Shown here piece after piece: positions 1 through 7,741 of a DNA stretch of 64,000 nt. Source of the DNA: Paenibacillus turicensis (GTDB lineage: Bacteria; Bacillota; Bacilli; Paenibacillales; Paenibacillaceae); assembly GCF_017873435.1 (NCBI RefSeq), contig NZ_JAGGKG010000005.1:1-64000 (forward strand). The letters run 5' to 3'. The position numbers were made by a program, and so were the translations under genes. Position 1 is the first letter of the stretch; every line of letters begins with the position of its first letter. A model generated the notes under the pieces. It saw nothing but the letters and a program-made list of their open reading frames with translations. It made no database searches and was not told the DNA's origin.

Positions 1-91
1 TAGGGAATGAATGTACACCATTCGGAACCCAGCATACAGGAGGCGCTTTTTTTGTTCAAACCTCAAATTAATTCATTACAGGAATTGCTCC

Positions 92-1045
92 TTATTGCAC
101 TGGTAAGCCTGCTGCTTTACGAAGTAGATTAGCAGTTTCGTTCAATTGTTTGGCAAGATCATTTCGTCCGTATGATTTTGCTTCAAACCAAGCAGGGGAT
201 AACCAGCGATAAATAATTTCTTGGGCGTTGCTTTTTGGTAGCTTTTGGACTGGCGTCGTTGTTGTGCCTGCGATTGGAATTCCTGCGTTGAGTCGTAAAT
301 TATTTGCTAGGTTGTGAAAGTGGTTCATACCTTCAAGATCGTTGCGGTCTTTAGATACGTACCAAATTGGTGAAATATAAGTGGCGATTAGAGATTGGGC
401 TACATTTGCGGGAATTGGTTCAAAGTCGAGGGTAACGCCACCTGAGGCGGGTTGCTTCAATTCAGTTGCGACATCGTTTAATAGGTCCTTTAATGTTTTG
501 CCATTGGTTGCTAATGCCTGATCGACATCACGCTTGCGAGCTGGATCTAGCTGTCGGTGTGAAGGGATATGCACAAACGGGTTTTTCCCCCATTTATCAC
601 AGCAATATGCCAAATACCACACATACCGCTTGTAGGCTTCGTCAAAATCAATTTTACGCAGCACCTTGCCATTTCGGCGGCTTTCTCCGTAACATAGCTC
701 AATCGCTAATGCAGCATCATTACTGTCATAGCCAAAACGCTCGTTATCAGTTGTCACGTTGTAAAGCACATGCCACGCTTTTTCGGCAGGGTCACCTCCA
801 GTTCCAGTGGGGATAATTTCTAGAATCATTTTGTCATCAATAAAGACGTGGGCAGAGGCGCTTCTATCTTTTTGTGTGTTAAAGTAGCTATAATGATTTT
901 CTGCTCCTGCGCCCGGATTGCCTGTATCATGCGCTACAAAAAAGGCAGGTGTGCCTGTTTTCAAACGTGTACCAGGACGGACATTTGGACGTTTATCGAT
1001 ATATCTTCGTTCAATCTTATATTTAGTTTTGTCCAAGATATTCAC
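92..1045 (-). CDS. Tailocin/prophage endolysin, N-acetylmuramoyl-L-alanine amidase
   Basis: 317-residue peptidoglycan amidase, the probable lysis enzyme that releases tail particles. The N-terminal half is an Amidase_2-type domain: FVAHDTGN supplies the first zinc histidine (about residue 39), and the HIPSHRQLDP stretch (159-168) supplies the later histidine. The C-terminal part holds two related ~37-residue repeats (about 222-260 and 281-316), each with a [Y/W]-[I/L]-SP-x-W start, RNDL and an A-G-[I/L]-P end; these are probably wall-binding and I know no name for them. It is the last gene I can see in the tail operon, 46 bp after the holin-like gene. The family assignment is firm; the role in release is inferred from position. 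Confidence 0.88.
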   Translation of the reverse strand: MNILDKTKYKIERRYIDKRPNVRPGTRLKTGTPAFFVAHDTGNPGAGAENHYSYFNTQKDRSASAHVFIDDKMILEIIPTGTGGDPAEKAWHVLYNVTTDNERFGYDSNDAALAIELCYGESRRNGKVLRKIDFDEAYKRYVWYLAYCCDKWGKNPFVHIPSHRQLDPARKRDVDQALATNGKTLKDLLNDVATELKQPASGGVTLDFEPIPANVAQSLIATYISPIWYVSKDRNDLEGMNHFHNLANNLRLNAGIPIAGTTTTPVQKLPKSNAQEIIYRWLSPAWFEAKSYGRNDLAKQLNETANLLRKAAGLPVQ

Positions 1046-1091
1046 TTCTCCTTTCTAGCCTATGCAAGAAGTTTGCATTTCTGCTATTATT

Positions 1092-1370
1092 CTATTCTTC
1101 TATTCGATCCATTCGCTTGTGCATTTGCTTGGAGGACTCTTCAATTCGTGTTACGCGCTCACTTAAAACGTCAATTCGTTGACTTTGTACACGTTGATCA
1201 AGCCTGATATCGTCTACGCCACGCCGAATGTATTCGAGATCCGTCTGCAAAGCGGTCACTGTGCCCGCATCGTGGGCGGCATCTTGCCGAATCGAACGTG
1301 TCCTGCCAAGCCAGCCAAGCGCCATGCCGCTAAGGGCGGTAATGACGGCGAAGATTGCTGTGGGGTCCAT
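1092..1370 (-). CDS. Holin/hemolysin-XhlA-like small membrane protein
   Basis: 92 residues starting MDPTAIFAV. One N-terminal membrane segment (about residues 4-20) is followed by a long charged helical tail rich in R, D and E heptads ending at MDRIEE. This is the layout of XhlA/BhlA-type lysis proteins. I moved the start 20 codons inside the longest frame because AGGAGG sits 8 nt before this ATG, while the longer start has no such signal. It lies immediately upstream of the amidase, the usual holin-endolysin order. No second holin (XhlB type) is visible next to it. Confidence 0.7.
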   Translation of the reverse strand: MDPTAIFAVITALSGMALGWLGRTRSIRQDAAHDAGTVTALQTDLEYIRRGVDDIRLDQRVQSQRIDVLSERVTRIEESSKQMHKRMDRIEE

Positions 1371-1405
1371 GGGTTTTGCCTCCTTTTTTTGTGGGATAGA
1401 GAATA

Positions 1406-1428
1406 GCCCTCTGACGGGGTCAGAGGGC
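1406..1428. terminator. Perfect 10-bp hairpin ahead of the lysis genes
   Basis: GCCCTCTGAC, a 3-nt loop, then GTCAGAGGGC: a perfect stem in the leader of the holin gene, just downstream (on the minus strand) of the terminator at 1431-1450. It has no U-run on the minus strand, so a processing or attenuation role is as likely as termination. Confidence 0.5.
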
Positions 1429-1430
1429 AT

Positions 1431-1450
1431 AAAAAATACGCCTTTAGGCG
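1431..1450 (-). terminator. Small terminator, copy 1 of a repeated hairpin
   Basis: On the minus strand CGCC-TAAA-GGCG is followed by TATTTTTTAT. The same module, with the same flanking GGCAT and T-run, recurs at 2741-2762. The two copies bracket a two-gene tail-tip cassette. Confidence 0.65.
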
Positions 1451-1493
1451 CTGTCTGTTATACTATTAAGTTACCCATACTCCGCCCCTCCCT

Positions 1494-1796
1494 CTAATAA
1501 ATTAGTTCATTAAATCCTTGAACATTTTCGGGATCATGTAATTTTATTTCGTCTAATAGATCGGTTCCGTTTTCCATTGCCTTAGTAATAGCAATCGACT
1601 TCATTTCAACAAATTTAACCGCATCGGTAATAAGGTCTATTTCATAAGACTTACCATCATAATTGTGATGAATAGTAGTAGAATAAATTCGAGTCTTTGT
1701 TCTATCCATAACAAAATACGTCGACAAGAAATCAATCATTGCTGTCATGCGTTCCTCAGAAATTTCTTCTTCTCTATCTGGCATAATATTAAACAT
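1494..1796 (-). CDS. Hypothetical tail-operon protein, 100 aa
   Basis: I do not recognise this 100-residue acidic protein (MFNIMPDREEE...). It has no signal peptide or membrane segment. The start is supported by GGAGGAGG 7 nt before ATG. It follows the tail-fibre-like gene with an 18-bp gap and is closed by the terminator at 1431-1450. Position suggests a fibre chaperone, an immunity or an accessory protein, but the sequence decides none of these. Confidence 0.6.
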   Translation of the reverse strand: MFNIMPDREEEISEERMTAMIDFLSTYFVMDRTKTRIYSTTIHHNYDGKSYEIDLITDAVKFVEMKSIAITKAMENGTDLLDEIKLHDPENVQGFNELIY

Positions 1797-1813
1797 TCAA
1801 ATTCCTCCTCCTA

Positions 1814-2716
1814 CTATTTTGTAAATACATGAATCTCTGAATACATATTAACTCCACCAGTATTCATGAATCCTATTCTATTGTTTTCAGGTTCGTAGTT
1901 AAAAAACTGTACAACGTTATTACCGTTTTTAAGAGTTACATAATTTGATAATGTAGTTGGATAGCCTAAATACATATAGTCCATTATAATACTCATTGAT
2001 TCTGTATTATTATACGGCGGGACATTTTGGGTTGAATATGAGGTGAACCATATAAGATACGGACGGGTAGGAGCGTGAATATAAATTAATGTATTAGGAA
2101 TAGTCAAAAGATTCTTGTATACATTCTCCTTTATCGCTCCTGTATAACTCCCACTCACCCCAAACAGACTAACGCCCTGCTTAATATTTCCTGCAACCAA
2201 ATTCGGACTCCCCTCGACCACAATCGGACTATCATAAATCCCAGCTTGTTTAGTTTGATTAGTGGTACTAGGCGTAACTGTCCCGCCAGTCCTAACAGGT
2301 AACATCCCAACTACATCTCCATTATCTGTTGTTGCAACCTTCCCTGCTCTGATGTCTCCTGCAACTGCATCACCTGACCCACCAGAGCTATCTGCCAAAA
2401 AATCTATACCTACTTTGCGGAAGGTGTAGGGCTTACCTGCTTGTAATTTTCCTGATGTAAAGGCTTTGCCTTTTTGGTCTTTAAGACTGATTGCACCAAG
2501 TCCATTAATGTTAAGCGTTACTTCTGCTTCGTTAGTTACATGAGGAACAATAGTAATTCCAAAACCATCTTCTAAAATAATAGGCTTAGGATCTAGGTTA
2601 ACTGTATAGGCTTCTGCTGTGCCTTCTGTATGAGCAAATGCGGGCTGACGGACATAGTTAGCTTGGAGTTGTTGTACTGTTTCCTCGGACATTTCTTGGA
2701 GTGTGATTCCGTTCAT
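1814..2716 (-). CDS. Putative tail-tip/receptor-binding protein
   Basis: About 300 residues from MNGITLQEM. The longest frame starts 8 codons earlier, but GGGG precedes this ATG by 7 nt and the longer start overlaps the terminator region. The N-terminal part reads as an attachment domain ending near a G-S-G-G linker. The middle has a glycine/threonine-rich stretch with the repeated form I-R/K-x-G-K/V...G-V-x-G typical of phage tail structural proteins. The C-terminal ~110 residues are rich in Y, N and aromatics, as in receptor-binding domains. The specific role is inferred from position at the operon end and composition. Confidence 0.6.
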   Translation of the reverse strand: MNGITLQEMSEETVQQLQANYVRQPAFAHTEGTAEAYTVNLDPKPIILEDGFGITIVPHVTNEAEVTLNINGLGAISLKDQKGKAFTSGKLQAGKPYTFRKVGIDFLADSSGGSGDAVAGDIRAGKVATTDNGDVVGMLPVRTGGTVTPSTTNQTKQAGIYDSPIVVEGSPNLVAGNIKQGVSLFGVSGSYTGAIKENVYKNLLTIPNTLIYIHAPTRPYLIWFTSYSTQNVPPYNNTESMSIIMDYMYLGYPTTLSNYVTLKNGNNVVQFFNYEPENNRIGFMNTGGVNMYSEIHVFTK

Positions 2717-2740
2717 AGCTATTCCCCTTTCTTTAGGCAT

Positions 2741-2762
2741 AAAAAATACGCCTTATTCGGCG
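2741..2762 (-). terminator. Small terminator, copy 2 of a repeated hairpin
   Basis: On the minus strand CGCC-GAATAA-GGCG is followed by TATTTTTTAT. It overlaps the end of the XkdX gene. Same module as 1431-1450. Confidence 0.65.
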
Positions 2763-2881
2763 CTCTGTTTAATTTCCCCATATTGTTCTTCTGTAATCCA
2801 CTTCTTAACATCAACCGCTTTACGCAAGCCTGCATCATCTAGCTTTTCAGTTAAATACAACCGTTTCAATGTTTCAAACAT
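2753..2881 (-). CDS. xkdX: XkdX-family small protein
   Basis: A 42-residue frame starting MFETLKRLYL and ending GEIKQSAE, containing W-I-T-x-E-Q-Y, the hallmark of XkdX proteins that follow tail-tip genes in PBSX-like loci. The start ATG overlaps the stop of the preceding gene (TAATG) and GGAGG lies 8 nt upstream. It ends inside the terminator hairpin. The function of XkdX is not established. Confidence 0.8.
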   Translation of the reverse strand: MFETLKRLYLTEKLDDAGLRKAVDVKKWITEEQYGEIKQSAE

Positions 2882-3189
2882 TAATTAGCACCTCCTAATG
2901 AATCTAATACAAGTTGATCAATAATGACTTGTTGCTGTTTTAATAGGACTTGTGTTTGTTCTTCAGGTGTTAATGGTACTTCAATTTCTTCAAGCCATTG
3001 CTCCGCCGTAATTGGATTAACAAACCACTGATAGCCCTTGCCTGCTTCGTATTCAGGGAATGTAATTTCATCCTCTACTACAACTCCGATGCTACGATCA
3101 ATAGAATCATTTTGTGAGACATCCAAATTATATATAGTTTCAACTTTAATTTTTTTATCATTAATTTTCGTCCCTACTAATAATCTCAT
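2881..3189 (-). CDS. Small tail protein in the XkdW position
   Basis: 102 residues beginning MRLLVGTKIN. The C-terminal third carries WLEEIEVPLTPEEQ and a Q-rich helix ending LDSLGGAN, as seen in short phage proteins located just before XkdX. Similarity to B. subtilis XkdW itself is weak, so I assign it by position only. It is translationally coupled to xkdX (TAATG). Confidence 0.6.
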   Translation of the reverse strand: MRLLVGTKINDKKIKVETIYNLDVSQNDSIDRSIGVVVEDEITFPEYEAGKGYQWFVNPITAEQWLEEIEVPLTPEEQTQVLLKQQQVIIDQLVLDSLGGAN

Positions 3190-3215
3190 TTTTTCCTCTT
3201 CCTTCCAATAAAACT

Positions 3216-4277
3216 CTATTTTATTTTATAATATACCTCACCTTGTAATTTTCTCAAAGACGTATTATTTGCTAAAAAGTGTGCACAATACACATCCCCT
3301 CTGGAGTCTACGTCAATACCATACACTTGACCTAAATCCAAACTACCCCAAATCTTATTCCAATTTTTATCCATCTTCACAACCGTATCCATTCCTATTG
3401 CTGCGCCAATTATACCTACATAAACCCTGCCAAGGCTATCCGTTTTTATCGTTTGACAGTTTCCAACCTTGTTTGTTCTGTTTTTTTCAGAGCCAGAAAC
3501 ACCATCAATCACAGTTATACCGTTGTTCGCCAAGGGGTTGTCTGCAAAACACACATAAACGTTGTTTTCTTCGTCTATCGTTATACCTCGCGGCGATTTA
3601 GTCTCGCTTCTCCCCCAAATTCTATTGCCATTACTTGTACTCAATCTCCTGATTCTCTCGCTTGAACTGACAGCATGAGAGCAAACCAAAATGTCATTTT
3701 TCACAGCCATACCAACGCAATTAGGTAAATCCGCTTTTTGCCACAACTGAGCAAGACCGCTATTATATTTAGCTACCGATACAGAACCACCAGTAGAACC
3801 CTCATACCCAACATATACATTCTGTTTTTCGTCTACCGCTATCGACAATCCGTTTCGGGGTTCGGATGAAGCCAACACAAGACCTCCATCACTTTCCCTT
3901 AATTTTATGACGCTATAAGTGCTAGAAGCTAAACCATTGAGCGCCACGTAAATGTTTCCAAAACCATCTCTAGCTATTGCCGATGGAAAATTGAAATTTG
4001 TAGAAACATGCGACCAAACCTCTGTGCCGTTTACGTCTAATTTGATTATTTTTTTTACTGAGCCGGAGTTATAACAAACCCAATACGAACTCCGATCATC
4101 GTCAACGACGACTCCTTTTGCGAATTGCGCTTGCGATGCGCTCTTTACCCAAGCTACCCCCCCATTCCCCTTAGTATTATCTATTTCTAAGTCCGAATCA
4201 GTTACTACGCCCCCAGAAACGTTTTTTTTTGCCCCTAGCCTATAATTATCTAGTCTGTAATCATCTAATAGACTCAT
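3216..4277 (-). CDS. Beta-propeller tail-fibre-like protein
   Basis: 353 residues. After a short N-terminal leader (MSLLDDYRLDNYRLG, possibly an attachment peptide) come about six blade-like repeats of the form G-I-[A/T]-[V/I]-D-x-x-x-N-[V/I]-Y-V, with K-x-[D/N]-x-x-[G/N]-x-x-x-W turns. That is an NHL/PQQ-type propeller. It overlaps the upstream gene by 4 nt (ATGA) and lies among tail-tip genes, so a surface-binding role on the particle is plausible. There is no signal peptide, consistent with particle assembly in the cytoplasm. Confidence 0.65.
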   Translation of the reverse strand: MSLLDDYRLDNYRLGAKKNVSGGVVTDSDLEIDNTKGNGGVAWVKSASQAQFAKGVVVDDDRSSYWVCYNSGSVKKIIKLDVNGTEVWSHVSTNFNFPSAIARDGFGNIYVALNGLASSTYSVIKLRESDGGLVLASSEPRNGLSIAVDEKQNVYVGYEGSTGGSVSVAKYNSGLAQLWQKADLPNCVGMAVKNDILVCSHAVSSSERIRRLSTSNGNRIWGRSETKSPRGITIDEENNVYVCFADNPLANNGITVIDGVSGSEKNRTNKVGNCQTIKTDSLGRVYVGIIGAAIGMDTVVKMDKNWNKIWGSLDLGQVYGIDVDSRGDVYCAHFLANNTSLRKLQGEVYYKIK

Positions 4278-4591
4278 TCTATGTCCACCTCACGACCTGA
4301 AATGTAATAGTGTCCATTTCCTGTTCCTACTTTGGAAATGAACAACGCTTCACCAGATTCTAATATTTGATCTAAAAAAGGGATTGTTATTGAATCATAC
4401 TCTTTTAACTCGTGATTGAATGCAAGATGAACATTAGCAAAAGTAATAGTGAATCTTATAGCTGACGAGGAATAGTTGCATATAGAAATCGCCTTGACGA
4501 ATGCTTTCTTCCCCTCTGGAACTGTATAAACAATGGTAGCTACCCCATCAACTATACTCCCCTTAGCAAACCTCTTACTCACATCAGCCAT
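4274..4591 (-). CDS. Small tail-associated protein, 105 aa
   Basis: 105 residues with alternating hydrophobic beta-strand pattern (IVYTVPEGKKAFVKAISICNYSSSAIRFTITF). The pattern V-P-x-G-K-x-A-[F/V]-[V/L]-K-[A/S]-I is common in small phage jelly-roll structural proteins. Abuts the upstream gene end and overlaps the propeller gene by 4 nt. No precise function can be assigned. Confidence 0.55.
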   Translation of the reverse strand: MADVSKRFAKGSIVDGVATIVYTVPEGKKAFVKAISICNYSSSAIRFTITFANVHLAFNHELKEYDSITIPFLDQILESGEALFISKVGTGNGHYYISGREVDIE

Positions 4592-5161
4592 TTACAACGC
4601 CCCCCAATTACTTTGTTGATTAATAATTCTATCTAAATCTCTAATTCTACTAATAGGAACGCTATCTACCGCCAACACCGCCCCATTAATCGCCCCATCT
4701 TCCCCAATGGGTACATTTTTCATAACAAGCAGCGACAACTCTGAACCTTCAGCAATTCCTTTGGCAAGCACCAGTTCCGCTCGCTTCACAAGCGTACCAG
4801 CTTCATCCCGAACCGCACCCTTCACTGTGTACTGACTCGCATCCAAAAACGCTCGGTTAATGACCACGATCAACGTATCCGTGGCCACCTCAAACGTATC
4901 CAGCGGAATCTCAAAGGTTGTTTGGTTATCCTCTGTCGATACCACCTGTAAAGGATAGCTCACTAACTTTGGAATTCCTGTAGCGGTAACTAAGCTAATT
5001 TGCTCATCAGTATAAGCTTTGGCTTGCTGGAAGCCACCTCCAACCGCACCATCTAGTTTGTCCCAGTTGTCATTTAGCATCGTCTGGATGTTAAACGTAT
5101 CGTTTTTGTCTAAAATAGGATCTTTTTTCAATAGACCTAAATTTTTAGTTTTACTGCTCAC
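4592..5161 (-). CDS. Tail-fibre base protein (XkdV-like position)
   Basis: 189 residues. The N-terminus has T-[F/M]-N-I-Q-T-M-L-N-D-N-W-D-K-L-D, the short motif by which many Firmicute tail fibres begin. A beta-rich middle follows and a C-terminal helix (VPISRIRDLDRIINQQ). Shorter than B. subtilis XkdV, so the distal parts are carried by separate genes here. Starts at the stop of the XkdU-like gene (overlap of one base). Confidence 0.6.
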   Translation of the reverse strand: MSSKTKNLGLLKKDPILDKNDTFNIQTMLNDNWDKLDGAVGGGFQQAKAYTDEQISLVTATGIPKLVSYPLQVVSTEDNQTTFEIPLDTFEVATDTLIVVINRAFLDASQYTVKGAVRDEAGTLVKRAELVLAKGIAEGSELSLLVMKNVPIGEDGAINGAVLAVDSVPISRIRDLDRIINQQSNWGAL

Positions 5162-5727
5162 TATACCTCACTCCTTCCATCAAAGTTACCTAGTGGCTGT
5201 GCTTGCATTTGTTCCAATATCATCACCTCATGAATGTCGCTAAGTCGTAAATAATTAAAGGAATATTCAGCGATCAAATGCGCTGGCTTAATTTCTTCAA
5301 TCATCGCTTTAATATCATCCAAGTTAGGAGGGACACCAATCGTATCTTTAAAATAAATCGTAAAGCTCCACTCCGCTGGCTGAAAGGTGACATCCACATT
5401 ACCCACGTAATAAGCTTCGGCTACATTTTGGACTAGACGACCTGAGAAGCTGCCACTGCCGCGAAGCTTTGACTCCACCACTGCTCTACGCTGTGAGATC
5501 GGCTTACTAGGATCACTATAAATGCCTAGCTCATTTTCCCAATGCACTAATCCCCATGTTGCCGTCTTCACAAAAAACTGATCCAACGTCTCATGGAGCG
5601 CTTCACTCAGCTTATCTAACTCTGTCCCCACGCCATCTAAATGAGAGCGCATAACACGAGAGTTTTCGTAATAAGTTGGCAAATAACCAAGCATTTCTCG
5701 TCCCGATTCACTCATGACTTCATTCAT
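5161..5727 (-). CDS. xkdU: XkdU/YmfQ-like baseplate protein (DUF2313)
   Basis: About 188 residues with the family's opening G-[Y/R]-x-x-x-x-Y-L-P-x-Y-Y-E-x-S-R-V and the later R-R-A-V-V-E-S-K-L-R-G. In Mu- and PBSX-type contractile tails this protein joins the baseplate wedge to the fibres. I place the start at the ATG coupled to the xkdT stop, with GAGGTG 7 nt upstream; a frame two codons longer exists. Confidence 0.82.
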   Translation of the reverse strand: MNEVMSESGREMLGYLPTYYENSRVMRSHLDGVGTELDKLSEALHETLDQFFVKTATWGLVHWENELGIYSDPSKPISQRRAVVESKLRGSGSFSGRLVQNVAEAYYVGNVDVTFQPAEWSFTIYFKDTIGVPPNLDDIKAMIEEIKPAHLIAEYSFNYLRLSDIHEVMILEQMQAQPLGNFDGRSEV

Positions 5728-6838
5728 GCACATTCACCTCGCCAAGCACCGCCACCTGACCAAATGGGATTTCGATGTTGCTATCTGTGGAGCCATTTAC
5801 GGTTAAACCAGAATAGTCTGTGATCGGCGGAATATCTAACAAAACCGCGGCAATACGTGTAATCCGCACCAAGCTATCCTGAAAAGCTAGCTGCTTTAGG
5901 TAGCTCGTTACTCCTTTTTGAATGAGTGCTTTGACCTCGTCTAGGGTCGCCTCCTTCGCCAAAGTAAGCTGTACCGAAATGTTAATCGGCACTTCCTGAG
6001 CAGGCATAACTGTTGTGATTGCTCCTGCTGGTGCCATGCCTTGCCCTTGCCCGTCCTGCGTGGGGTCAATATACGTCTGAACGGCTTGCACAATGTCTGC
6101 ATTAGCTGCACGTTTTTCAGTATCAATGACATAAATACCAACTGTGCCAGCCCCTTGCCACAAAGGCTTGACCTGTACACCTCCGACACCCGCAATTTCA
6201 GTTGCCCAAAGCGTATAATGGGCTTTGTTTCCACTCGTGCCTTGGTTACGAACTCTTGCATAAAAACGCTCTAGCAATGCTTCATCCGACTCAACATTTG
6301 CGCCACCACTAAACTCTTTTTCATTCGTAATCTTTGATATCCCTTGAATTGGGGTGGACATAATTGTAATTACGCCACTAGGGACATTGCCTTGCTTCCC
6401 TGCTACCAAAGCAGCTGCTCCCACCTTGCCAACGCCTTCATCATTTAAGGTGACATCAGCATTTGTGACATACTCGATGCTAGCTTCGCCAGTCCATTCG
6501 TCGGCAAGTGTCGCTAAGATCGTCCCCTTAGGTACGACCTGCCCTGGAGTACCTGAAAACGTAATCCCACCACTAGCAGCAACAGCACCACGACGACTCA
6601 CACCATGCTCTGCCACCCGATAGTCCAAATATTCGCCATACGTTGTGCTTGCAAATCCACGCGCTAACACCTGCTGCGCCCAAATTGCGGCTTCAGATAA
6701 CGCAAACGCCACCGGCGCTTCCGCGTCCCAAATAAAAGAACCTTCAGATTTATCAATATCCGAAGGCACTTTGTCCAGCATTCGCTGCATAATTTGTTCT
6801 TCTGTTTGCTCCTGTAAATAAAGCGGCAACTCTGCCAT
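5720..6838 (-). CDS. xkdT: Baseplate J-like wedge protein (XkdT)
   Basis: 372 residues with the baseplate_J pattern: an early Y-L-x-x-Q-T-E-E-Q-I-M-Q-R-M-L segment, E-G-S-F-I-W-D-A near residue 31, the central S-G-G-x-x-x-E-S-D-E-A-L-L-E-R signature (about 177-191) and G-G-V-Q-V beyond it. It forms the wedge of contractile baseplates. Full length for the family. Overlaps xkdS by one base upstream and xkdU downstream. Confidence 0.92.
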   Translation of the reverse strand: MAELPLYLQEQTEEQIMQRMLDKVPSDIDKSEGSFIWDAEAPVAFALSEAAIWAQQVLARGFASTTYGEYLDYRVAEHGVSRRGAVAASGGITFSGTPGQVVPKGTILATLADEWTGEASIEYVTNADVTLNDEGVGKVGAAALVAGKQGNVPSGVITIMSTPIQGISKITNEKEFSGGANVESDEALLERFYARVRNQGTSGNKAHYTLWATEIAGVGGVQVKPLWQGAGTVGIYVIDTEKRAANADIVQAVQTYIDPTQDGQGQGMAPAGAITTVMPAQEVPINISVQLTLAKEATLDEVKALIQKGVTSYLKQLAFQDSLVRITRIAAVLLDIPPITDYSGLTVNGSTDSNIEIPFGQVAVLGEVNVHE

Positions 6839-7335
6839 TAGAACGACACACTCCTTTCCAGCCTACTGCTCTCCTGCCTTACACTTGTGACAACACAGCT
6901 AAAATGACACGCACCTTCCGACCAATCAAACTGGAATTGATCCACCTCAGCCGTTCTAGGGTCCACCATTAATGCTTCCGTCGTCATTCGTTCGATTTCG
7001 GATTCAAGCGCTGGCTTACTATATGCTCTGCCTATTAACTCATCGTATTGCTGTCCATAGTCATTGGAGTACACCAAATGTCGGTATCTTGGCGTATGTA
7101 GCGCCTTCATGCACCACACCTTCCAAGCCTCTAGCTCGTCTGCGACCGCAATCCGTTTCGTATTTGTAAAAATAAAATCCCCTTGCTCAAAATCAAACTG
7201 CCAGCTTCGTCCAAACTGAACCGCAGAAGCGTCACTAGATACGTTCAATACATCATCAACCGCATCAAGCTCGTTACCACTTCCGTTACTCTCAGCCCAA
7301 ACGACATCATTTGGAAAAAGATCAGCCACCTGCAC
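6838..7335 (-). CDS. xkdS: XkdS-like baseplate protein (DUF2634)
   Basis: 165 residues. The core F-G-R-S-W-Q-F-D-F-E-x-G-D-F and the W-K-V-W-C-x-K-A-L-x-T-x-R-Y-R-x-L-V-Y-S-x-D-Y-G signature are typical of the DUF2634/gp25-like proteins that sit between hub and baseplate J. Overlaps xkdR by 14 nt and xkdT by one base, implying translational coupling. Confidence 0.88.
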   Translation of the reverse strand: MQVADLFPNDVVWAESNGSGNELDAVDDVLNVSSDASAVQFGRSWQFDFEQGDFIFTNTKRIAVADELEAWKVWCMKALHTPRYRHLVYSNDYGQQYDELIGRAYSKPALESEIERMTTEALMVDPRTAEVDQFQFDWSEGACHFSCVVTSVRQESSRLERSVSF

Positions 7336-7741
7336 TCACCACCTTGCATAATACAACGGCATCTTGCCCTCCATTGAGCTGTAATACAACCACTCTGTCC
7401 CCAGCTACTAAACCTTTGGCTAAGCTCATGCCTACCTTTGGAATCTCACCAGCTTCAACCTCATAGCTCATCTGTCCTGTCCCAGAGCTTAATTCCTCGC
7501 TATCAGGATGATCAGCGTCAACCTTTATTTTGCCCTTTTGAGTATAGGCTGGCATGGCTAAAGTCACGTTAAAATCTGCAACATAATAGTCCTGAATTTC
7601 ATGCTTAAATTGATCTAGCTTAAGTCCAGTTGCTGTAATTGTGCCTAGCTCCGCTCCAGTACCTAACATCATCTGCTGGGCATGCCCAGAAATTTGCTGC
7701 TTTAAGGAGGAGGCAAAAGATACATAAGGATCATCAGCCAT
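7322..7741 (-). CDS. xkdR: XkdR-like protein (DUF2577)
   Basis: 139 residues: DUF2577 family, a spike or baseplate component that follows the hub protein in PBSX-like operons. The C-terminus carries G-M-S-L-A-K-G-L-V-A-G-D-R-V-V-V-L, a beta-rich OB-like piece. It overlaps both neighbours (8 and 14 nt). Confidence 0.83.
   Translation of the reverse strand: MADDPYVSFASSLKQQISGHAQQMMLGTGAELGTITATGLKLDQFKHEIQDYYVADFNVTLAMPAYTQKGKIKVDADHPDSEELSSGTGQMSYEVEAGEIPKVGMSLAKGLVAGDRVVVLQLNGGQDAVVLCKVVSAGG

Noticed and set aside
1-91. Possible further gene or terminator downstream of the amidase
   Set aside because: The sequence is too short and has no readable signature; the feature would be cut by the window edge.
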